Assembly: GCA_026193355.1 (NCBI GenBank) | Contig: JAPHTL010000218.1 | Span: 1-13,850 of the forward strand | Source of the DNA: Rhodospirillales bacterium | GTDB lineage: Bacteria; Pseudomonadota; Alphaproteobacteria; Rhodospirillales; JAPHTL01 | Length of the DNA: 13,850 nt | Direction: 5' to 3' | In this document: positions 1 through 6,768 of the stretch, in pieces | Position numbering within the stretch: position 1 is the stretch's first letter | How the letters are laid out: every line of letters begins with the position of its first letter | The notes under the pieces: generated by a model | The model's input: the letters and a program-made list of their open reading frames with translations, nothing else | What the model was told of the DNA's origin: nothing | Database searches by the model: none | Translations under genes and position numbers: made by a program

Positions 1-158
1 ACGGGAATGTCACCCGCGATCAGGCGGAACAGGGTCGTCTTGCCGGTGCCGTTGCGGCCAACCAGTCCAACGCGATGTCCGGCGGGCACGGCGACGGTGG
101 CGCTGTCGAACAAAGCGCGCCCCCCGATACGGTATGTCAGATCCTTGATGTGCAGCAT
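1..158 (-). CDS. ABC-F family ATP-binding protein, N-terminal fragment (runs off left edge)
   Basis: The minus strand encodes the first 52 residues of an ABC-type ATPase, beginning MLHIKDLTYRIGG from an ATG at 158. A perfect Walker A motif, GRNGTGKT, lies at residues 34-41, followed by TLFRLIAGDI. The very early Walker A, with no membrane segment before it, and the text of the N-terminus fit the soluble ABC-F group (Uup/YheS/EttA-like). Those proteins carry two ATPase domains and act on ribosomes rather than in membrane transport. The Q-loop, signature and Walker B motifs, the linker and the second domain lie outside the window, so ABC-F rather than a transporter ATPase is an inference. No clear Shine-Dalgarno precedes the ATG, but no alternative in-frame start was seen just upstream. 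It diverges from ndk. Confidence 0.8.
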   Translation of the reverse strand, partial: MLHIKDLTYRIGGRALFDSATVAVPAGHRVGLVGRNGTGKTTLFRLIAGDIP

Positions 159-212
159 GGGCGGGGTGATAGCACGGCCAATCGCCTTCGGAAACAACTT
201 GACGAAGATCAG

Positions 213-241
213 TTGCCAGTGCGGCCCCAAGCGGCTATAAC
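213..241 (+). promoter_or_regulatory. Putative sigma70 promoter of ndk
   Basis: TTGCCA (213-218) and TATAAC (236-241) are separated by exactly 17 nt, and each differs from the consensus hexamer at one or two positions. Transcription would start near 248 and give a leader of about 80 nt before the ndk ATG at 329. This is the best hexamer pair I found in the 170-bp gap between the divergent ABC-F and ndk genes. It is a sequence match only. Confidence 0.45.
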
Positions 242-250
242 GCGCGGCCT

Positions 251-288
251 CGGGACCGGCGGTCGCAAATATCGACTTTCGGGACCGG
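251..288 (+). repeat. 9-nt direct repeat in the ndk leader
   Basis: CGGGACCGG occurs at 251-259 and again at 280-288, 29 nt apart, inside the presumed 5' leader of ndk. CGGTC (260-264) can also pair with GACCG (283-287), and a T6 run follows at 295-300. The stem is short and its loop is long, so I do not call it a terminator or attenuator. The repeat is real in the sequence; any function is unknown. Confidence 0.3.
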
Positions 289-328
289 GTAAGATTTTTT
301 CCGAGGGATAAAAAAGGTACCGAGAACC

Positions 329-751
329 ATGGCCGTCGAACGCACTCTGTCGATCATCAAGCCGGACGCCACCGCGCGCAACCTGACGGGCGCTATTGTT
401 CAGCGCTTCGAAGAAAATGGACTGCGCGTCGTCGCACAGAAGCGTGTCCGCCTGACCCGCGAGCAGGCCGAAGGCTTCTACGCCGTTCACAAGGAACGCT
501 CGTTCTTCAACGAGCTTGTCGATTACATGATTTCCGGCCCCGTCGTGGTGCAGGTGTTTGAGGGCGAAAACGCCGTCATCCGCAACCGCGAAGTCATGGG
601 CGCCACCAACCCGGCCAACGCCGATGAAGGCACCATCCGCAAGGACTTCGGCGTCGACGTGCAGGAAAACTCCGTGCACGGCTCCGACAGCCCGGAGAAC
701 GCGGCCATCGAGATCGCCTACTTCTTTTCGCAGTGCGAGATCGTCGGCTGA
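329..751 (+). CDS. ndk: Nucleoside diphosphate kinase
   Basis: Transfers the gamma phosphate of ATP to nucleoside diphosphates through a phosphohistidine intermediate, balancing cytosolic NTP and dNTP pools. The 140-residue product has the usual family length and begins MAVERTLSIIKPDA, the conserved NDK N-terminus with nucleotide-binding Lys11. The active-site motif NSVHGSDS places the catalytic histidine at residue 117. The family motif ATNPANADEGTIR, including the conserved arginine, is at residues 92-104. The ATG at 329 is preceded by an AAGG-type ribosome site at 314-317, about 11 nt upstream. The gene has its own probable promoter (213-241) and ends before a strong hairpin terminator, so it is probably monocistronic. 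Identification is secure. Confidence 0.98.
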   Translation: MAVERTLSIIKPDATARNLTGAIVQRFEENGLRVVAQKRVRLTREQAEGFYAVHKERSFFNELVDYMISGPVVVQVFEGENAVIRNREVMGATNPANADEGTIRKDFGVDVQENSVHGSDSPENAAIEIAYFFSQCEIVG

Positions 752-774
752 TCCTGCCGTAAGGCGCGAATACG

Positions 775-804
775 AAAAGGGGGGCCCTGCGCCCCCCTTT
801 TTTT
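775..804 (+). terminator. Rho-independent terminator between convergent ndk and purN
   Basis: An 11-bp perfect stem pairs 775-785 (four A, six G, one C) with 791-801, closing a 5-nt loop at 786-790. Seven T residues run from 798 to 804. On the plus strand this is a textbook intrinsic terminator for ndk. On the minus strand the same stem is followed by four T residues, so it may also stop purMN transcription, less efficiently. It sits midway between the ndk stop (751) and the purN stop (822). Confidence 0.9.
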
Positions 805-821
805 ATCGCCTGTTTCCGGGC

Positions 822-1490
822 TTATTCCTCGGATGGATTGAGCAGCGGCAGGCGTGGCATCTCGGCCCCCTTGATCATCACGCATTCGTTGGCCAGGGTG
901 ACCCGCCCTTCGGCGATCAGCTTCAGGGCGAGGGGAAAGGCCTTGTGCTCGGCCAGCAAAACGCGGGCGGCCAGGTCGTCTGGCGTGTCGTCCTGCAAAA
1001 CGGGCACCGCCGCCTGAACGATGATCGGGCCGCTGTCCATCGCCGGACGGACATAGTGGACGGTGCAGCCCGAAAAACGCACGCCGGCTTCCAGCGCCTG
1101 TTCATGGACGTGCAGGCCCTTGAATGCGGGAAGCAGCGAGGGGTGGATGTTGATCAGGCGGTTAAGCCAGCGCTCGACGAAGATGTCGGTGAGGATGCGC
1201 ATGAATCCGGCGAGGCAGATGAATTCCACGCCGTCCCCAACCAGCTGGGCGTGGAGGGCGTCCTCGAAGGCATGGCGGTTGGGAAAGTCGCGATGGTTTA
1301 TCGTCGCCGTCGGGATGCCCGCCTGCGCGGCGCGTTCCAGTCCGAAGACATCGGGTTCGTTTGAAATGACGCGGACGATCCGCGCCGGGAACCCCGGTTG
1401 CGCACAGGCGTCGATGAGGGCCTGAAGATTGCTGCCGCGGCCCGAGATCAGGACAGCAACCTTGAGGGGCGCGTTGGTCACGGCTTCCAT
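822..1490 (-). CDS. purN: Phosphoribosylglycinamide formyltransferase (GAR transformylase 1)
   Basis: Catalyses the third step of de novo purine synthesis, moving a formyl group from 10-formyltetrahydrofolate to glycinamide ribonucleotide in the cytosol. The 222-residue protein has the SGRGSN phosphate-binding motif at residues 16-21 and the INIHPSLLPAFKG segment with Asn114 and His116. MDSGPII supplies the catalytic aspartate Asp152. These three residues correspond to the known Asn-His-Asp catalytic set of PurN. The ATG at 1490 lies inside the end of purM (13-nt overlap), and the purM tail carries GGAAGAGG just before it, so translation is probably coupled to purM. Overlap with the pathway partner purM supports the assignment. 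Confidence 0.97.
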   Translation of the reverse strand: MEAVTNAPLKVAVLISGRGSNLQALIDACAQPGFPARIVRVISNEPDVFGLERAAQAGIPTATINHRDFPNRHAFEDALHAQLVGDGVEFICLAGFMRILTDIFVERWLNRLINIHPSLLPAFKGLHVHEQALEAGVRFSGCTVHYVRPAMDSGPIIVQAAVPVLQDDTPDDLAARVLLAEHKAFPLALKLIAEGRVTLANECVMIKGAEMPRLPLLNPSEE

Positions 1491-2575
1491 GCCTCTTCCA
1501 GACCATTGAGGATGACCGCGGGCATATCGGCGGCGCGTTCCACGACCTGTCCGATAACGGTTGCCGTTTCGCCGTTATCGCGCAGCGCCTTTTGAACGGC
1601 CTCCGCCTTTGGTGCCTCGACGGCGAGGACCATACCGATCCCGCAGTTGAAGGTTCGCATCATCTCGCCCGGTGCGACGCCGCCGCTTTTGGCGATCCAC
1701 TTGAAAACAGGCGGGACGGCCCATGCGGCGCAATCGATCCGGGCCGCCGTCTGGCCGGGAAGAACGCGCGGGATGTTTTCCTGGAATCCACCGCCGGTGA
1801 TATGGATCAGGCCCTTTACGCCGCCTTCGCGGATCGCCGCAAGGCAGCTTTTGACGTAGATGCGGGTCGGCGTCAGAAGCGCCTCGCCCAGCGTTAGGCC
1901 GTCTTCTGCGTCGAAGGGGCAGGGGGTGTCGTATCCAAGGCCCGTGCGCTCGACCACCTTGCGGATCAGCGAGTAGCCGTTCGAATGCGGCCCAGACGAG
2001 GCGATGCCGATCAAAACGTCGCCGGGTGCTGCATCTGCGCCGGTCAGAAGGTTGCTGCGCTCTACCGCGCCAACCGAGAATCCGGCCAGATCGTAGTCTC
2101 CATCGCCGTACATGCCGGGCATTTCAGCCGTTTCACCGCCGATCAGCGCGCAACCCGCCTGGCGGCAACCTTCGGCGATTCCGGCAATGATGTTGCGGCC
2201 GGTTTCGACTTCCAGCCGTCCCATGGCGTAGTAGTCGAGGAACAGCAGGGGTTCGGCCCCCTGCACGACAAGATCGTTGACGCACATGGCAACAAGGTCG
2301 ATTCCGACGGTATCGTGCTTGCGCGCCTCGATGGCGACCTTCAGCTTGGTGCCAACGCCGTCGGTCCCGGAAACCAGTATGGGATCGGAAAAACCGGCGG
2401 CCTTCAGGTCGAACATGGCGCCGAAGCCGCCAAGCCCGGAAACGACGCCCGGACGGTCCGTTGATTTCGCGTGGGGTTTGATGGCCTCGACCAGTGCGGT
2501 TCCCGCGTCGATGTCCACGCCGGCGTCCTTGTAGCTCAGGCCTTGTTTTTCGGTCGGGTTAATGGCTTCCTCCAT
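1478..2575 (-). CDS. purM: Phosphoribosylformylglycinamidine cyclo-ligase (AIR synthetase)
   Basis: ATP-dependent ring closure of formylglycinamidine ribonucleotide to aminoimidazole ribonucleotide, step five of purine synthesis. The 365-residue product shows the PurM signatures in order: SYKDAGVDID at 14-23, GTDGVGTK at 70-77, GIDLVAMCVNDL at 91-102 and GGETAEMPG at 146-154. HITGGGF lies in the C-terminal half. The start is the ATG at 2575. No Shine-Dalgarno is seen upstream of it; a GGAGGA string instead overlaps the first codons, so the exact start is slightly uncertain. It is the first gene of a two-gene operon with purN, divergent from the DUF2066 operon. Confidence 0.97.
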   Translation of the reverse strand: MEEAINPTEKQGLSYKDAGVDIDAGTALVEAIKPHAKSTDRPGVVSGLGGFGAMFDLKAAGFSDPILVSGTDGVGTKLKVAIEARKHDTVGIDLVAMCVNDLVVQGAEPLLFLDYYAMGRLEVETGRNIIAGIAEGCRQAGCALIGGETAEMPGMYGDGDYDLAGFSVGAVERSNLLTGADAAPGDVLIGIASSGPHSNGYSLIRKVVERTGLGYDTPCPFDAEDGLTLGEALLTPTRIYVKSCLAAIREGGVKGLIHITGGGFQENIPRVLPGQTAARIDCAAWAVPPVFKWIAKSGGVAPGEMMRTFNCGIGMVLAVEAPKAEAVQKALRDNGETATVIGQVVERAADMPAVILNGLEEAWKP

Positions 2576-2675
2576 CGCGTCGGCGTGTTACATTACGCCC
2601 GACTCGCGGACCGGAACAGAACGGCGGCCATTATTGCGCCGTTTTTGGTATCCAGGGTTCGGTCGGGTCGGGCAG

Positions 2676-2703
2676 AGGATACTTTATCCGGGACGGTTTG
2701 CAA
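2676..2703 (-). promoter_or_regulatory. Possible sigma70 promoter of purM-purN
   Basis: Read on the minus strand, TTGCAA (2703-2698) is followed after 16 nt by TATCCT (2681-2676). The start of transcription would fall near 2669, leaving a leader of about 94 nt. The -35 hexamer abuts the divergent DUF2066 start codon. I saw no better pair in the 130-bp gap, and no convincing promoter for the plus-strand operon. Confidence 0.3.
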
Positions 2704-2705
2704 TC

Positions 2706-3869
2706 ATGGATGGACGGCATATCCGAACTCTTTTTTCGGTTTTAACGGGACCCCTGGCAGGAGTCTTCTTCCTTGCTGCGGCTCTGACCCTTGTCTGTAC
2801 GCCTGCGCGGGCGGCGGATATCTATGAGGTGCGCGATGTTACCGTTGACGTGACCGCCGAAACCGCGGCCAAGGCGCGGGAACTGGCCCTTGCCCAGGGC
2901 GAAAGCGCAGCGCTGGAAAAGCTTCTGGAGCGGCTGACCATGCGCTTTGACAGGGAGCGACTGCCAAAACCGACCCGACAGGAGCTTGCGTCGCTGGTCA
3001 GGGATTTCGATGTCGCCGAGGAAAAGACCTCTGCTGTGCGCTATCTGGCGCGCCTGAACTATCGCTTCAAGGAGGATGATGTTCGCGCCCTGTTGCGTGA
3101 TCACGGCGTTCCCTTCGCTGAAACCGAAAGCAAACCCGTTCTGATCCTTTCTGTCTTTGAGCGCGCCGGCGCCGTTTCCATGTGGGACGATCCCAACCCC
3201 TGGCGGGACACATGGAAAACGATGCCCCCGCGCGTGGGGCTGGTGCCCTTTGTGATGCCGCTGGGCGATCTTGCCGATATCGCAACCATCGGGCATACGC
3301 AGGCGCTGGAAGGCGATATCCAGAGTCTGGGCGCGATCGCGAAGCGATACGGGGCGGCCGATGCGGTTGTCGCCTATGCCATCATGAAACACGATCCTGT
3401 GCGCAATGGCGTCCTCGTCGAGGTGTTCGTCACCCGCTATGGCACTGTTCAACAGGAACAAACCCTGGTCATGACGTTCTTTTCCAGGGCAGGCGAAAGC
3501 GAAGCGGATATGCTCAGGCGCGCCGCAACGGAAATCACGGCGCAGGTCGAGGACCACTGGAAGCGCGACAACCTCTTACAGTTCGGGAATCCGGCGGTGC
3601 TTGCCGCGCGCATTCCGGTGCAGGGGCTGGCCGACTGGATTGAAATTCGCCGTCGCCTCGGTTCGGTCGCCGTTATCACCAGGGTAGACCTCGTTTCGCT
3701 TTCCCGCAGCGAGGTGCAGGCGAATCTTCATTTCCTTGGCGGTGTAGAGCAGCTTTCACTGGCGCTTGAGCAGATCGACCTCAGCGTGAACGAAGAAATG
3801 GGAAGCTGGGTAATCGGCTTCGCCGGAACCCGGCGGGGAGCGGGCGAAACGGAAGGAGGGGCGCGGTGA
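2706..3869 (+). CDS. DUF2066 family exported protein
   Basis: A 387-residue protein that begins with a Sec-type signal peptide: charged MDGRHIRTLF, a hydrophobic stretch at about residues 15-31, and a PARA-ADIY cleavage site giving a mature start near residue 37. The Cys at 31 does not sit in a proper lipobox, so a soluble periplasmic protein is likely. The mature part begins with EVRDVTVDVTAETAAKAREL, resembling the DUF2066 family as I recall it. No enzymatic motif is visible and the function is unknown. I chose the ATG at 2706 over the in-frame ATG at 2562, because the longer form would bury the signal peptide about 48 residues in and extend the reading frame across the purM start. Its stop overlaps the next gene in a GTGA, pointing to translational coupling with the phosphatidyltransferase. 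Confidence 0.75.
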   Translation: MDGRHIRTLFSVLTGPLAGVFFLAAALTLVCTPARAADIYEVRDVTVDVTAETAAKARELALAQGESAALEKLLERLTMRFDRERLPKPTRQELASLVRDFDVAEEKTSAVRYLARLNYRFKEDDVRALLRDHGVPFAETESKPVLILSVFERAGAVSMWDDPNPWRDTWKTMPPRVGLVPFVMPLGDLADIATIGHTQALEGDIQSLGAIAKRYGAADAVVAYAIMKHDPVRNGVLVEVFVTRYGTVQQEQTLVMTFFSRAGESEADMLRRAATEITAQVEDHWKRDNLLQFGNPAVLAARIPVQGLADWIEIRRRLGSVAVITRVDLVSLSRSEVQANLHFLGGVEQLSLALEQIDLSVNEEMGSWVIGFAGTRRGAGETEGGAR

Positions 3870-4432
3870 ATTCCGCCTTCATCCAGCTTCTGCCGAACCT
3901 GATCAGCGTTGCGCGGCTGTTGGCTGTGCCCGTGACGGTGTGGCTGATCATAGCGGGGGAAACGCAGATCGCCTTCTGGCTGTTCATTGCGGCAGGGGTA
4001 AGCGATGCCATCGATGGCTTCATCGCCAAGCGGTTCAATGCGGAAACGGTGATTGGCGCCTTCCTCGACCCGCTTGCCGACAAGGCCCTTCTGGTCAGCG
4101 TTTACCTCACCCTCGGCTATCAGGAGATACTTCCCTCCTGGCTGGTTATTCTGGTCGTGTTCCGCGACCTGCTGATTGTTGGCGGGGCCATTTTGTTCGA
4201 GACCCTTACTCATTCGCTGGAAATGGATCCCCTGAAGATCAGCAAGATCAACACGTTCGCCCAGATCGTTCTGGCGGCGACCGTCCTGTTTTCGCTTTCG
4301 CACGACTACCCGGGCGCGGCGTTTGTCGAGGGGATGGCCTATGTGGTTGCAGTGACAACCGTCGCTTCGGGGGCCGCCTATGTGTTCAAATGGGGGAAAC
4401 GGGCCATCTTCATGGAAGGCGAAGACCGTTGA
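3866..4432 (+). CDS. CDP-alcohol phosphatidyltransferase family protein (PgsA-like)
   Basis: An integral membrane enzyme that transfers a phosphatidyl group from a CDP-activated lipid to an alcohol. The family signature is complete in spacing at residues 47-72: D47-x2-D50-G51-x2-A54, then G64-x3-D68-x3-D72, the aspartates that bind metal and CDP. The usual Arg after Ala54 is Lys here (AKR), which I take as a tolerated change. About five hydrophobic segments surround it (roughly 9-30, 33-46, 74-86, 91-109 and 129-175). The acceptor (glycerol phosphate, phosphatidylglycerol or another) cannot be read from the sequence. The GTG start overlaps the DUF2066 stop and has a strong AAGGAGG site at 3853-3859, six nt upstream. 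At 188 residues it is normal for the family. Confidence 0.88.
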   Translation: MNSAFIQLLPNLISVARLLAVPVTVWLIIAGETQIAFWLFIAAGVSDAIDGFIAKRFNAETVIGAFLDPLADKALLVSVYLTLGYQEILPSWLVILVVFRDLLIVGGAILFETLTHSLEMDPLKISKINTFAQIVLAATVLFSLSHDYPGAAFVEGMAYVVAVTTVASGAAYVFKWGKRAIFMEGEDR

Positions 4433-4441
4433 TTCTTCGGC

Positions 4442-4445
4442 GGAG
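4442..4445 (+). promoter_or_regulatory. Ribosome binding site favouring the GTG start of hdaA
   Basis: GGAG at 4442-4445 lies 9 nt before the GTG at 4455. The ATG at 4467, the other plausible start, has no comparable site at normal spacing. This tips the start choice toward GTG, by sequence only. Confidence 0.45.
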
Positions 4446-4454
4446 ATTGACGCC

Positions 4455-5192
4455 GTGGCAGAAAACATGACAAGCCATAACGCGCAGCTTGCCCTGCAGT
4501 TCGGCCTCCGCCCCTCGCTTGACGGAGAAGACTTTCTCGTCGCGCCGAACAACAGCGAGGCGGTGGCCTGGCTTGACCGGTGGCCGGATGGATGGCCCGG
4601 ACCGGCTTTGGCCGTTGTCGGTCCTCCTGGATCGGGAAAGACACATCTGGCGCATGTGTTCGCGGCCCGCGCCGATGCCCGTATCATTGATCCAGCCTTG
4701 TTGCCGTCCATCGATCCCGTTTCCCTGTTCGAGGAACATGCGGCCTGCGTCATAGAGGATGTCGATGTTGCGCTGACAGATGGCGCAGACCAGACGATGC
4801 TGTTCCATATCTTCAATGCGGCGAAGGAGGCTGGCGGGCACATCCTGTTCACGGCGCGGACGGCACCCATGCGCTGGACCGTTTCCCTTGCAGATCTGCG
4901 GTCAAGGCTGGGAACCGTGCCGGTGGTGATAATCGATCCGCCGGATGATGCCGTCATGCAGGCGCTTTTGGTAAAGCAGTTCGCCGACCGTCAACTGAAG
5001 GTGGACCCGGACGTTGTCTCCTATATGCTTTCGCGAATGGAGAGGTCGTTCGAGGCGGTTCGTAAAATGGTCGCCGATCTTGACGCCGCAGCACTTGCGG
5101 AGCGGCGAAACATCACAATTCCCCTGGTTCGCGATATCCTGCTGCGGACTGCGGACGAAGAGGACGAAGCGAAAGGAAGCGGAAGGGAATGA
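4455..5192 (+). CDS. hdaA: HdaA, DnaA-related AAA+ regulator of replication initiation
   Basis: A 245-residue relative of DnaA domain III without the DNA-binding domain IV. Known Hda proteins, bound to the DNA-loaded beta clamp, stimulate ATP hydrolysis by DnaA and so switch off initiation. Near the N-terminus QLALQF (residues 11-16) matches the beta-clamp-binding motif. Walker A is GPPGSGKT at 56-63, the Walker B-like segment CVIEDVD is at about 98-104, and LRSRLG resembles the conserved DnaA segment near the arginine finger. I chose GTG 4455 because GGAG precedes it by 9 nt; ATG 4467 is possible, and ATG 4380 would overlap the upstream membrane gene by 53 nt. It follows the phosphatidyltransferase stop by 22 nt and overlaps the next gene by ATGA, so it is part of that operon. 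Confidence 0.88.
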   Translation: MAENMTSHNAQLALQFGLRPSLDGEDFLVAPNNSEAVAWLDRWPDGWPGPALAVVGPPGSGKTHLAHVFAARADARIIDPALLPSIDPVSLFEEHAACVIEDVDVALTDGADQTMLFHIFNAAKEAGGHILFTARTAPMRWTVSLADLRSRLGTVPVVIIDPPDDAVMQALLVKQFADRQLKVDPDVVSYMLSRMERSFEAVRKMVADLDAAALAERRNITIPLVRDILLRTADEEDEAKGSGRE

Positions 5193-5536
5193 GGAAAGTC
5201 GTTTATTTCAAGGCGGGTGTTGTCGCCGATTTTGAGTTTGCCGACGAACAGTACGAGGAATTCGCCAGCCAGATGACCGAGCGGCCGAGCCAGAACGATG
5301 CCCCCCTGCTGGAGCAGTCGCGGGGGATGCTGGAAAGGCGGGTTTCCGACAATGACCAATCGCCGATGACGGATCAGGATCTTGGCGCAGCATGCTTCAT
5401 CTGGTTCTATTTCAACGAGAACAGCGATCCCAACGCGCGCTTCGAAGGGGATATCGTTGTTGTTGATGAGGCCGGTGACGGGCGAAACATCCAGTATGCG
5501 CCAACGTCCCAGGTCCGTCTCTCTTCGGTCAATTGA
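5189..5536 (+). CDS. Hypothetical protein, 115 residues, coupled to hdaA
   Basis: I do not recognise this protein. It has no signal peptide or clear membrane segment and looks acidic and cytosolic. The N-terminal MRKVVYFKAG looks like a beta strand. The middle (about 21-60) is polar and probably helical or loose. An aromatic patch, CFIWFYFNE, lies at 69-77, followed by a second strand-like segment, GDIVVVDE, and a polar tail. The ATG overlaps the hdaA stop in ATGA, and purine-rich AAAGGA (5172-5177) lies upstream, so it is very likely translated with hdaA. Good coding character and coupling argue that it is real. A role in replication control would be guesswork from position alone. Confidence 0.75.
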   Translation: MRKVVYFKAGVVADFEFADEQYEEFASQMTERPSQNDAPLLEQSRGMLERRVSDNDQSPMTDQDLGAACFIWFYFNENSDPNARFEGDIVVVDEAGDGRNIQYAPTSQVRLSSVN

Positions 5537-5628
5537 ACAAACATTTTTTGTGCCTATGGACGGCGGGGCGGGAAGGGCGCTAACCTCGCGCTGCCATATG
5601 GTGTGAAGCGTTCAGCAGGAGCCTGAAG

Positions 5629-6756
5629 GTGCCATCTTACAGTCGATTGTCCGGTTCCGCGTTCGGCGCCTTTGTTCTGTCCGTTGCGCTTTCGCTGCCC
5701 TGTGCCGCCACGGCGCAGGACGACACGGGAACCGTCGTTCACGTCGATGCCGTGGTTCAGGAAAAAATAGAACAGACCATTCCGCTGACCGGGCGACTTC
5801 TGGCCAGCCAGTCCGGCGTCGTTGCCGCGCGTTCAGCCGGCCCGGTGGCCGAGCTTCGTTCACGGGTCGGCGACAGGGTCGAAAAAGATCAGGTCATTGC
5901 CGTTCTCGTTTCCGACAGCCTGCGCTGGCAGCATGCCTTGCGCCTGGCCGAGGTGGGTCAGCAGGAAGCCAGTCTGGAAGCATCGCGCACCGATCTTGAC
6001 CGGTTGACGATGGACCTGAGCCGGCTGGAGCGGTTGCGTCGCTCCGCTGCGTTCAATCAGGCGCGCTTTGAGGACAAGCAAAAGGAAGTGGCGCATTCAA
6101 GGGCGAGTCTGGCCCAGGCCAGGGCCGAGCTTGACCGCGCCCGCGCCAATCTGAAACTGGCGGAAATCGCCCTTGCCGACGCCGAGATCAAGGCGCCCTA
6201 TGCCGGCGTTGTTTCCGTTCGTCATACCGAAGCGGGGGCCTATCTGAATGTCGGCGCGCCGGTCTATACGCTGATCAACGACGAAAAACTGGAAATCGAG
6301 GCGGATGTTCCCTCTGTCCGGGTCACGGGGCTTTCGCCGGGCGTGGTGGTTCCTGTGAAGATCGACGGTCAGAAGCATGTTTCGGCGACGGTGCGCGCCG
6401 TGGTCCCGGAGGAAAACCCCCTGACCAGAACGCGCGCCGTGCGCTTTACACCGGATTTCGACCTGGAAGGGCGGGGGCTGGCGGCCAACCAGAGCGTGAC
6501 GCTCGAACTGCCGCTCGGCGAAACGCGCGAGGCCGTGACGGTACACAAGGATGCGTTGATTTTCCGCAAGGGCAGCAGCCTGGTTTTCGCCGTTCAGGAT
6601 GGAATCGCAAAAATCGTTCCCGTCAAGCTCGGCGAACCCGTTGGTGGGCGTTTCGAGGTCCTCGGCGGGGTTGAACCGGGCATGCAGGTCGTGATTCGCG
6701 GCAATGAGCGGTTGCGCCCCGATCAGAAGGTGCGGATCGCCGCTTCGGGTCAGTAA
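5629..6756 (+). CDS. RND efflux pump periplasmic adaptor (membrane fusion protein)
   Basis: A 375-residue adaptor that would link the inner-membrane RND permease to an outer-membrane channel. A signal peptide covers residues 1-29 or 30 (hydrophobic 11-24, ATA before the cleavage point). Cys25 does not form a lipobox, so the adaptor is probably not a lipoprotein. The first lipoyl half-motif is at about 66-95 (ARSAGPVAELRSRVGDRVEK). A helical hairpin rich in Ala, Leu, Arg and Glu runs from about 100 to 183, and the second lipoyl half IKAPYAGVVSVRHTEAG is at 187-203. Beta-barrel and membrane-proximal domains follow. The GTG start has AGGAG at 5617-5621, 7 nt upstream. The permease starts 12 nt after its stop. 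The substrate cannot be inferred from the sequence. Confidence 0.93.
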   Translation: MPSYSRLSGSAFGAFVLSVALSLPCAATAQDDTGTVVHVDAVVQEKIEQTIPLTGRLLASQSGVVAARSAGPVAELRSRVGDRVEKDQVIAVLVSDSLRWQHALRLAEVGQQEASLEASRTDLDRLTMDLSRLERLRRSAAFNQARFEDKQKEVAHSRASLAQARAELDRARANLKLAEIALADAEIKAPYAGVVSVRHTEAGAYLNVGAPVYTLINDEKLEIEADVPSVRVTGLSPGVVVPVKIDGQKHVSATVRAVVPEENPLTRTRAVRFTPDFDLEGRGLAANQSVTLELPLGETREAVTVHKDALIFRKGSSLVFAVQDGIAKIVPVKLGEPVGGRFEVLGGVEPGMQVVIRGNERLRPDQKVRIAASGQ

Positions 6757-6768
6757 AGGGCGACGGCG

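Noticed and set aside
2562..2705. Longer start for the DUF2066 gene at ATG 2562
   Set aside because: It would place about 48 residues ahead of a proper signal peptide and overlap the start of the divergent purM.
3728..4957. 409-codon open frame on the minus strand across the phosphatidyltransferase and hdaA
   Set aside because: Low-complexity, Ser/Arg/Pro/Gln-rich translation with no recognisable domain, opposing two well-supported genes with coupled starts.
5537..5551. ACAAA-loop-TTTGT hairpin with a T-run after the 115-residue gene
   Set aside because: The stem is only 5 A/T-rich pairs and the T-run is mostly within the loop and stem, so it does not qualify as an intrinsic terminator.
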